This document shows, piece by piece, positions 16,705 to 23,999 of a stretch of 40,558 nucleotides of DNA. The notes under the pieces were generated by a model that saw only the letters and a list, made by a program, of their open reading frames with translations, ran no database searches and was not told the origin of the DNA. This DNA is from Hassallia byssoidea VB512170 (GTDB taxonomy: Bacteria > Cyanobacteriota > Cyanobacteriia > Cyanobacteriales > Nostocaceae). Location: positions 1 to 40,558 of the forward strand of contig NZ_JTCM02000057.1 in NCBI RefSeq assembly GCF_000817785.2, written 5' to 3'. The translations under genes and the position numbers were made by a program. Position 1 is the first letter of the stretch. Every line of letters starts with the position of its first letter.

Positions 16705-18585
16705 ATGTCTTTAAATATTGAACTTTTAGAGCAAAGTTTCGAGAAAATTAAACCCCGCGCTGATGAATTTACAGCTAGTTTTTACGAACACCTGTTTACA
16801 CTTTACCCAGAGCTGAAACCGCTGTTTGCCACAACCGATATGGCAAAGCAACAGAAAAAGCTGCTTAATGCTCTGGTTTTAGTAGTAGAAAATCTCCGCA
16901 ATGCCGAGGCTTTAGAGCCTGTTCTCAACGCTCTAGGAGCAAGACACGTTGGATATGGAGCAATTGCCAAATATTATGGACCAGTTGGAGAAGCACTGCT
17001 GATGTCTTTTGAGCAGTATCTCCAACAAGATTGGACACCCGAAGTAAAGCAAGCGTGGGTAGATGCTTACAGAGCGATTACCGCTTTGATGTTAAAAGGT
17101 GCTGGTGCAGAATCTGTACCAAAAGAAGTTCAATTATCGAAAATACCAGAGAAAAAAGTAGAATCTCAACTAGAGTCAGTCCCAGAAAAAGAGCCTCAGG
17201 AGTTACCCGTAGAGTTACTCGAAAGCAGTTTCGATAAAATTAAACCTCGCGCTGATGAATTTGCAGCTAGCTTCTACGAACACCTGTTTACACTTTACCC
17301 AGAGCTGAAACCGCTGTTTGCCACAACTGATATGGCAAAGCAAGAGAAAAAGCTGCTTAATGCTCTGGTTTTAGTAGTAGAAAATCTCCGCAATCCGGAG
17401 GCTTTAGAGTCTGTTCTCAACGCTTTAGGAAAAAGACACATCGGATATGGAGCAACTGCCAAAAATTACCGCCCAGTTGGAGAAGCACTGCTGATGTCTT
17501 TTGAGCAGTATCTCCAAGAAGATTGGACTCCTCAAGTAAGCAAAGCGTGGAAAGATGCTTACACAGCGATTACTGCTTTGATGTTAAAAGGTGCTAGTGC
17601 AGAATCTTCACCAAAAGTTATCTCAGATGAAAAAGCAGCAACCAAAGAAAAGCCAAGACAATTAAAGGAATCTAAGCCATTTAAGCCGGAAGTAGAGCAA
17701 CAGAAAAAGCCTTTAATATCGATTCAGTTAGATGGTGAAATTCTCCAAAAAATCAGAGCGAAAATCAGCGACAAATATCAGCAATTTCAACCAAAATTAT
17801 CAGTTGGGCAGTGGGCTGAAATCCTCAAACAAATTCCGCGTAAAGCGATCGATACTTTCTGGATATCACCAGCATGGTTAGTCGCTACTGTTTCAGCCGT
17901 CATCTTCACAATATTTTTTGTGAGCATCGATGAAAATTCTGTGCTGGGAAAGGCTCTGGGTGCTGCTGATACTATTAGTCTCGTAGTTGCCTTAGTTCTA
18001 GTGATTAAAGAAGCTCCCGATCGCAGAAAACAATTTCACTACCAAGCTTGGAGTATCATCGACGCAGCGCACGGTGTAAAAGTTAGCTATGCCAGAATTC
18101 TAGCACTCCAAGATTTAAATGAGGATAATGTTTCTCTTAGAGGTTTGGATGCTGTGGGTGCAGAGTTAGTAGATATTAATCTCCCCAAAGCTAATCTGAG
18201 TGCAGCAAATTTAAGTGAAAGCGACCTCAGTAATGCTAATCTGAGCAACGCTAACCTCGATAATGCTAACCTGAGTCAGGCTAAACTTTCTGGTGCTAAT
18301 CTCAGTCATGCCAAGCTGAGTTTTGCTCACTTAAATAAGGCTAATCTCAGTAGTGCCAACCTCAGTAGCGCAAACCTAATTTGTGCCGACTTGAGTAATG
18401 CGAATATGAGCGGTGCGAATTTGAAAAATGCTACTTTGAGCGGTGCTAACTTAGAAGGTACTTACCTAACTGGTGCAAATTTAAAAGGTGCTAAAGTCAG
18501 CAATTATGAACTGAGTGCTGCTTTTATTGAAGGTGCGATTATGCCTGATGGTTCAAAACATCAGTCTCTCTTTGATTCAAAATAG
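16705..18585 (+). CDS. Tandem-globin / TM / pentapeptide-repeat fusion protein
   Basis: This 626-aa protein has an unusual architecture. Globin A (about 1-135, proximal His81 in GARHVGYG) and globin B (about 169-300, proximal His245 in KRHIGYG) are near-identical over long stretches, and each keeps the B-helix Tyr (SFYEHLF) and CD-corner Phe (LKPLF). A charged linker leads to two membrane helices (about 390-410 and 420-437). A short conserved-looking cytosolic segment (YQAWSIIDAAHG) follows, then about 25 pentapeptide repeats of A(N/D)LSx type (about 478-608) that should form a right-handed beta-helix. The layout implies a membrane-tethered heme sensor or gas-binding protein with a protein-interaction scaffold. 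Output domains such as kinase or cyclase are absent, so signalling would need a partner; the cyclase and channel genes upstream are candidates. Confidence 0.93.
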   Translation: MSLNIELLEQSFEKIKPRADEFTASFYEHLFTLYPELKPLFATTDMAKQQKKLLNALVLVVENLRNAEALEPVLNALGARHVGYGAIAKYYGPVGEALLMSFEQYLQQDWTPEVKQAWVDAYRAITALMLKGAGAESVPKEVQLSKIPEKKVESQLESVPEKEPQELPVELLESSFDKIKPRADEFAASFYEHLFTLYPELKPLFATTDMAKQEKKLLNALVLVVENLRNPEALESVLNALGKRHIGYGATAKNYRPVGEALLMSFEQYLQEDWTPQVSKAWKDAYTAITALMLKGASAESSPKVISDEKAATKEKPRQLKESKPFKPEVEQQKKPLISIQLDGEILQKIRAKISDKYQQFQPKLSVGQWAEILKQIPRKAIDTFWISPAWLVATVSAVIFTIFFVSIDENSVLGKALGAADTISLVVALVLVIKEAPDRRKQFHYQAWSIIDAAHGVKVSYARILALQDLNEDNVSLRGLDAVGAELVDINLPKANLSAANLSESDLSNANLSNANLDNANLSQAKLSGANLSHAKLSFAHLNKANLSSANLSSANLICADLSNANMSGANLKNATLSGANLEGTYLTGANLKGAKVSNYELSAAFIEGAIMPDGSKHQSLFDSK

Positions 18586-19201
18586 CGTGTCTGATAGTTG
18601 GTGAGAACTTGTTTTTTTAAGCGCGATACCGAAGCGCTGCTGCTTTCAGCAGATCGCTCTATTTATTCTGCACATCTAAGTATTTTTTCAGTACTTAAAT
18701 ATTATTCTAAATAAGTTTTGGTAAAAAATATCTTTTTATAAATAAGCGATATTTACCTTGTTTATTTATACAAATTAAGTTATTCAACACAGTAATTTGT
18801 AAAGCCTATGCAAAGCTATTGCCAATTGATACATCTCTAGTTATATTGAGTTTGCAGATAAATCTGTTTGCTGCATATGTAAGGGAATTGCAGCATCTAC
18901 CTCAATAAATAATTAGGGCATTTATCACATTTAAATAATTCATCTATAAACCGATAATTCCAATATTGAGTATCGGTGGCATTTCGTGTTGAGTATGGGA
19001 AAAGTTTTCCGGACTCTTGTACGCAAAAAATGAGCGTATTTCCACTCTGCTGATGATTGTAATCGGTAAGTAGTTTCTTTTTGCCAATCTGCACAAAAGC
19101 GGAAAGTCTGAGCGGAGGTTTCCTCCGTTCCCCGAAGGGGTTGCCGAAGGCATCAGAACTTTCCAAGACAAACGCTGATTTTTAACGATTCGGGTATTCA
19201 A
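18586..19201. other. Spacer before the surface-protein cluster
   Basis: This 616-base AT-rich region has no supported gene. A hairpin at 18633-18658 (agcgctgctg / cagcag-at-cgct) lies 48 bases after the fusion-globin stop and is followed by ctatttattct. It could end transcription, although the T-run is poor. Two small GC hairpins (19113-19127, cggagg-ttt-cctccg; 19130-19140, cccc-gaa-gggg) lie in the leader of the next gene and look like a dispersed repeat. Minus-strand ORFs of 89-97 codons here have no recognised similarity. Confidence 0.55.
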
Positions 19202-20125
19202 ATGAGATTGATAATCAAACGGTGGAGGTGTAGTCACCTTCTCCTATTTTTGCTGCTTCCGGGAATGCTTACTTGGGAAGCAAAGTCTGCTGTTGCCGAT
19301 GAAATTGTAAATACAGCAGTCTTTGGGGGTGACAATATCCAAAATGTCAACACCAATCGCACATCACTAACCACAGATGTTGCAGCTTTGCAGATTATCA
19401 AAAGTGGCGATCGCGCCGCAGCTGAACCTGGAGATACAGTAATTTACCGTGTTTCCATCCGCAACACTGGCGGCGTGAGTGCGAATAATCTCACTCTTAC
19501 AGATATTTTACCATTAGGGCTGCAATTAATTACGCGATCGCCGCAAGCAACTTTAACAAATAGCGGTACAACAACCCCAGTCACAATATCAACCACACCA
19601 CCACAGAATCGCACATTCACCATCAATGCCGCTAGCATCCCCGCACAAGCAACTTTGAATGTAGTTTACGCTGCCACAGTCACACCTGATGCAGTGCGGG
19701 GAACTGGGAGAAATTTAGCAGTTGCGAATGCTGGCAACATCAAAAGTAATACAGCTAGCTATTTGCTAAAAATTCGTCCAGGCATAATTTCCGATTGTGC
19801 AACTTTGATTGGACGTGTCTTTGTCGATAAAAACTTTGACGGTGAACAACAACCCGGAGAACCGGGAATACCCAATGCTGTGGTTTACATGGATGACGGT
19901 AATCGCATTGTCACCGATGCCAATGGATTGTTTTCTTTGGCGAATGTAATTTCAGGCGATCGCACCGGCACTTTAGATTTAACTACTTTACCAGGTTACG
20001 CGATCGCTCCCAACTTTCGCAGCATCCAGAAAAATAGTCAATCTCGACTTGTGCGACTCGCACCTGGGGGTATGGCACGAATGAACTTTGCCGTTACACC
20101 CGCTTTTAGGGAGGGACGACAATAA
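19202..20125 (+). CDS. Exported DUF11 / SdrD-B-like surface protein
   Basis: This 307-aa protein has a signal peptide (about 1-33, RWRCSHLLLFLLLPGML then KSAVADE). A DUF11 beta-sandwich follows (about 57-190: GDTVIYRVSIRNTGGVSANN, LTDILPLGLQL), then an SdrD-B/Cna-B-like domain (about 198-280: GRVFVDKNFDGEQQPGEPGI, VTDANGLFSL). Such domains act as stalks in surface proteins. It lacks a Gram-positive sorting signal, as expected for a Gram-negative cell. It begins a cluster, since its TAA is separated by one base from the next ATG. It is probably periplasmic or on the outer surface, working with the barrel encoded downstream. Confidence 0.88.
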   Translation: MRLIIKRWRCSHLLLFLLLPGMLTWEAKSAVADEIVNTAVFGGDNIQNVNTNRTSLTTDVAALQIIKSGDRAAAEPGDTVIYRVSIRNTGGVSANNLTLTDILPLGLQLITRSPQATLTNSGTTTPVTISTTPPQNRTFTINAASIPAQATLNVVYAATVTPDAVRGTGRNLAVANAGNIKSNTASYLLKIRPGIISDCATLIGRVFVDKNFDGEQQPGEPGIPNAVVYMDDGNRIVTDANGLFSLANVISGDRTGTLDLTTLPGYAIAPNFRSIQKNSQSRLVRLAPGGMARMNFAVTPAFREGRQ

Positions 20126-20126
20126 G

Positions 20127-23100
20127 ATGACGCAGGCAAGTTCGAGAATTGATATAACTTTACTGACAATTTGTAGTGCGCTGCCAATTTTGCCGGCTGC
20201 AAGCGCAACGGCAAATACAAATCCTCAAAATCAAGAAAGCGCAAATCCTTCTAAATTATCTCACTTAATTGCACCAGTTGAACAAGATAGCGCTGCGGTT
20301 TTTTCGCCCAGCGTTCAACCTGATGAATTGTCAGGAGATATCGAGGTTAAAGAACAAATTATTCCCGTAGAGACGTTCCACCGGAACGTCTCAAAGACGT
20401 TCCAGCGGAACGTCTCAAAGACGTTCCACCGGAACGTCTCTACCCAAGACGTAACCGAGGAAATACATATACCTTCAATGAATGCAGTTGAGACTCAAAT
20501 AAAAAGTAATGCAAGTATTGCTGCTGATGAAGTCAGGATTGTTAGTCCGCAAGATAGTGTTATTACTGATAAATTTACTAATTTAGTAGTTGAATATCAC
20601 TCCAGCGCTGAAGTGACGGTAAAAGTGAATGGTAAGTTGATTGACGCAAGTATAGTTACGCAGGTAGAAAAAGATGCTACACAACAATTGAATACTCAAG
20701 TTTGGTATAACGTTCCTTTGGAGGAGGGTGAAAATACTATAACTGCACTTGCAAATGGTAAAGCTGTAAGCGTCAAAATAACAGTTAAACAAACAAAGGC
20801 AAAAATCAGTATTGCACCTACAGGTAATAGAACAATTCCGGCTGATGGACGTTCAACTATCGAGTTAAATGGTAAAATCATTGATGAAGATGGGGAAATC
20901 ATACCCAAAAATGTCACCGTTACTTTAACCGCTAGTGCAGGTAAGTTTGTCGGTGCAGATCAAGACAAAGACGCAAGCGGGTTTCAAGTACTTGCGCGTA
21001 ATGGTATATTCACTGCAACCCTGCAATCTACTTTAGAAGCGCAAAGAGTACAAATTCGCGCCGCAGTTGATGCATTAGAAGACAAGGGAACAAGGGGACA
21101 AGGAGGACAAGGAGGACTTGGGGGACAAGGAGGACTTGGGGGACTTGGGGGACAAGGAGGACTTGGGGGACTTGGAAGTGAATTTTCTCCCTTGTCTCCC
21201 TTGTCTCCCTTGTCTCCCTTGTCCTCTCCCTCTCCCCTGGAAGCGTATACAGATGTAGAATTCATCACTTACTTACGTCCTTCTTTGGCAACCGGTTCTG
21301 TAAATCTGCGGATTGGTGCGGGAGGAACAAATTATTGGGGTAGTTATCGCGATTTTCTCAACCCGAAAAAACAAGGAACTGAAGTAGATTTAAATGCTGC
21401 TGTGTTTGCAACGGGTAAAGTTGGGGATTGGTTATTTACAGGTGCATTTAATAGCGATCGCTCTCTCAATCAAGATTGTAATAATGATAATCGCCTTTTT
21501 GGTAGTATTCAATCGTGTGAAAAACAATATCCTGTCTACGGTGATAGTTCTACAGTTACTTCTACCGCACCTTCTATAGACAGTGTTTATGCTCGTTTTG
21601 AGCGGACATCTCCCGTACCCGGAGCGGAACCCGACTACTTTATGTGGGGAGATTACAATACAACTGAATTTGCCAGAACTTCGCAACTTTACACCGCAAC
21701 CACCAGACAACTGCACGGGTTTAAAGGAAACTACAATTTTGGCAACCTGCAATTAACAGCTTTATATGCAAACAATATTGAAGGCTTCCAAAGAGATACT
21801 ATCACTCCCACTGGTTTAAGTGGAACATACTTTTTATCCCGTCGCTTAGTTATTCCAGGTAGTGAAAACGTCTTCTTAGAATCAGAAGAAATCAATCGTC
21901 CCGGTACAGTAGTTGAACGCAAACCGTTATCGCGTGGTGCAGACTACGATATTGATTATGACCGGGGAACGCTGAATTTTCACCGTCCCATGTTCGCTAC
22001 AGAATTAAATTTTTTTGGTAGCACTCTTGTCAAGCGGATTGTTGTAACTTACCAAAATGATGGAGGTGAAGATACAAATCTTTACGCAGGCAGACTGCAA
22101 TATAACTTTAGAGGAGAAGCGGGAAATACAAATTCATTTATTGCAGGTAGTTATCTGCGAGAAAATCAAGGAGCGCAAAACTTTCAATTATACGGCTTTG
22201 ACTTTTTCGCACCTTTGGGTAAAAACGGTCAAATTATCGGCGAGTATGCTCACTCCAATCATAATTCTATCAGCTTTGGGGATGTTAGCGGTTCTGCTTA
22301 TCGTTTAGAAGCATTTGGCAATTTTAGCGATCGCATTCAAGCTAAAGCTTACTATCGTTCTCTGACAGAAAACTTTGCCAATAATGCGACATCAAGTTTT
22401 ACACCCGGACAAACTCGTTATGGTGCATCAGCGATCGCTCTTCTAACTGATTCTACCAGCTTTAACTTGGGATACGATCGCGAAGACAACTTTGGTATCA
22501 CTCCCGCAACGCGATCGCAGTTTTTTGACTTATTCAACCCGCAACCGCAACCCACCCCAGGAAGTCGAGTTGATAACAAACTTACCACCATTCGCGCAGG
22601 TATTCAGCAAAAGCTGGGTGCGTCAGACTTAGGTATAGAGTACGTAAACCGTTCCCGCATAGATAAAATCAGCAATCAGTTTGACGGTAACGCCAGTCAA
22701 TTAGTATCTCATCTCAACGTTCCTTTAAGCAATGCTTTAACTTTTCGCGCTCAAAATGAACTTAACCTAGGTGAAAGCGACGTTTTATATCCTAACCGTA
22801 CCACTCTTGGTTTAGATTGGGCATTGTATCCTGGCGTAACCATGCGACTAGCACACCAATTTTATGATGGTGGTTTGCTCAAAGGCAACAGCATCACCAG
22901 CTTAGATACAATTCTTGAGCGCAAACTCTCGGAAAATACCAACATCACCGGACGTTACTCGATTTTATCAGGTGTTGAAGGCTTGAGCGATCGAGGAGCG
23001 GTAGGGTTAAATCATCGCATCCGTTTAGCACCAGGTTTAAAACTTAATTTAGGTTACGAACACATATTCAACAATTTATTTACTCCCACAGCAGCAGGTG

Positions 23101-23990
23101 CTAGATTTGCTCAACCTTATGCAGTTGGACAAAGTGCTTCATCTTTGGGACTGTTTTCCGGTGATGCTTACAGCGTCGGATTGGAATACACTGATAATCC
23201 CAACCTTCAAGCAGGTGCCCAATTTGAGTATCGCAACGGTAGCGGCGGCAGCAATACGGTAATTTCCGCAAATCTTGCTGGGAAAATTACACCTGCTGTC
23301 ACAGCATTAGTCCGCTATCACCAAGCCGGTGGTGCAAATCAACTTTTAGAAGGATTGGGAGACACCGCAAATCTGAAGGTAGGTTTAGCTTACCGCGATC
23401 CGAATAACGATAATTTTAACGCTTTACTGCGTTACGAGTATCGCCAAAATCCCTCGACGATTCCCGACAATTTGTTAAACGGTAGCGGTAACAATTCAAT
23501 AGATCACCTCTTCGCTGCCGAAGCTATTTACGCACCTAATTGGCAGTGGGAATTCTACGGTAAATACGCATATCGTAACAGCACAGGTTACTTAGCGAAT
23601 AACTTTACTAACAGTAGCAGTTTGCATTTAGCGCAGTTACGCGCAAGTTATCAACTAGGATACCGCAGCGATTTAGCAGTGGAAGGACGTTGGATCGGTC
23701 AACCCGACCAAGGATACAACGAATTTGCTGTAGCGCTGGAAGGTGGGTATTATTTCACACCAGATTTGCGAATTGGTTTAGGTTACGCTTTTGGTGGTGT
23801 CGATGACCGAGATTTTACAGGTTATCGCTCGAATGGTGGTCCTTATTTGAACATCAGCTTTAAGGTAAATGAGCTTTTCGGTGGTTTTGGACGACAGAAG
23901 GTAGTACCGAGACAACAGCAGGAATCTGAGGTTAAAACTGTAACAGAGATGCCAAAAGTCAATACAACTTTAGAAGTATTTTCTCAATGA
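20127..23990 (+). CDS. Large outer-membrane beta-barrel with Ig-like periplasmic domains
   Basis: From the ATG at 20127 (one base after the previous stop, behind agggagggac) the protein is 1287 aa; a TTG-started extension inside the previous gene is rejected. After a signal peptide (about 1-26) come a disordered region, two Ig/Big-like domains (about 130-310: PQDSVITDKFTNLVVEY, PADGRSTIELNGKI) and, from about 375 to the end, alternating amphipathic strands typical of an outer-membrane barrel. YPVYGDSS at 468-475 is a motif I recall from large outer-membrane proteins linked to DUF11 partners, whose function is unknown. Two repeat-derived insertions lie in frame at residues about 81-106 and 317-371, both outside the barrel. 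It may secrete or anchor the DUF11 partners; this is inference. Confidence 0.85.
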   Translation: MTQASSRIDITLLTICSALPILPAASATANTNPQNQESANPSKLSHLIAPVEQDSAAVFSPSVQPDELSGDIEVKEQIIPVETFHRNVSKTFQRNVSKTFHRNVSTQDVTEEIHIPSMNAVETQIKSNASIAADEVRIVSPQDSVITDKFTNLVVEYHSSAEVTVKVNGKLIDASIVTQVEKDATQQLNTQVWYNVPLEEGENTITALANGKAVSVKITVKQTKAKISIAPTGNRTIPADGRSTIELNGKIIDEDGEIIPKNVTVTLTASAGKFVGADQDKDASGFQVLARNGIFTATLQSTLEAQRVQIRAAVDALEDKGTRGQGGQGGLGGQGGLGGLGGQGGLGGLGSEFSPLSPLSPLSPLSSPSPLEAYTDVEFITYLRPSLATGSVNLRIGAGGTNYWGSYRDFLNPKKQGTEVDLNAAVFATGKVGDWLFTGAFNSDRSLNQDCNNDNRLFGSIQSCEKQYPVYGDSSTVTSTAPSIDSVYARFERTSPVPGAEPDYFMWGDYNTTEFARTSQLYTATTRQLHGFKGNYNFGNLQLTALYANNIEGFQRDTITPTGLSGTYFLSRRLVIPGSENVFLESEEINRPGTVVERKPLSRGADYDIDYDRGTLNFHRPMFATELNFFGSTLVKRIVVTYQNDGGEDTNLYAGRLQYNFRGEAGNTNSFIAGSYLRENQGAQNFQLYGFDFFAPLGKNGQIIGEYAHSNHNSISFGDVSGSAYRLEAFGNFSDRIQAKAYYRSLTENFANNATSSFTPGQTRYGASAIALLTDSTSFNLGYDREDNFGITPATRSQFFDLFNPQPQPTPGSRVDNKLTTIRAGIQQKLGASDLGIEYVNRSRIDKISNQFDGNASQLVSHLNVPLSNALTFRAQNELNLGESDVLYPNRTTLGLDWALYPGVTMRLAHQFYDGGLLKGNSITSLDTILERKLSENTNITGRYSILSGVEGLSDRGAVGLNHRIRLAPGLKLNLGYEHIFNNLFTPTAAGARFAQPYAVGQSASSLGLFSGDAYSVGLEYTDNPNLQAGAQFEYRNGSGGSNTVISANLAGKITPAVTALVRYHQAGGANQLLEGLGDTANLKVGLAYRDPNNDNFNALLRYEYRQNPSTIPDNLLNGSGNNSIDHLFAAEAIYAPNWQWEFYGKYAYRNSTGYLANNFTNSSSLHLAQLRASYQLGYRSDLAVEGRWIGQPDQGYNEFAVALEGGYYFTPDLRIGLGYAFGGVDDRDFTGYRSNGGPYLNISFKVNELFGGFGRQKVVPRQQQESEVKTVTEMPKVNTTLEVFSQ
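20367..20443 (+). repeat. Three tandem palindromes inside the barrel gene
   Basis: Three copies of the palindrome gacgttccacCGgaacgtc (one with an a-to-g change region) are joined by tcaaa. The whole is bounded by gtagagacgttcc and its exact complement. It is read as the repeated peptide TFHRNVSK. The element is 77 bases and the frame is kept. Confidence 0.85.
21075..21238 (+). repeat. G-rich/C-rich STRR tract inside the barrel gene
   Basis: Units such as ggacaagga and ggacttggg (translated as GQGGLGG) are followed by ctcccttgtc units (translated as SPLSPL). The two halves are partly complementary and could form a long hairpin. The same units make up the intergenic STRR at 3190-3477, so this is the same repeat class inside a gene. 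Confidence 0.85.
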
Positions 23991-23999
23991 GGAGTGCAT

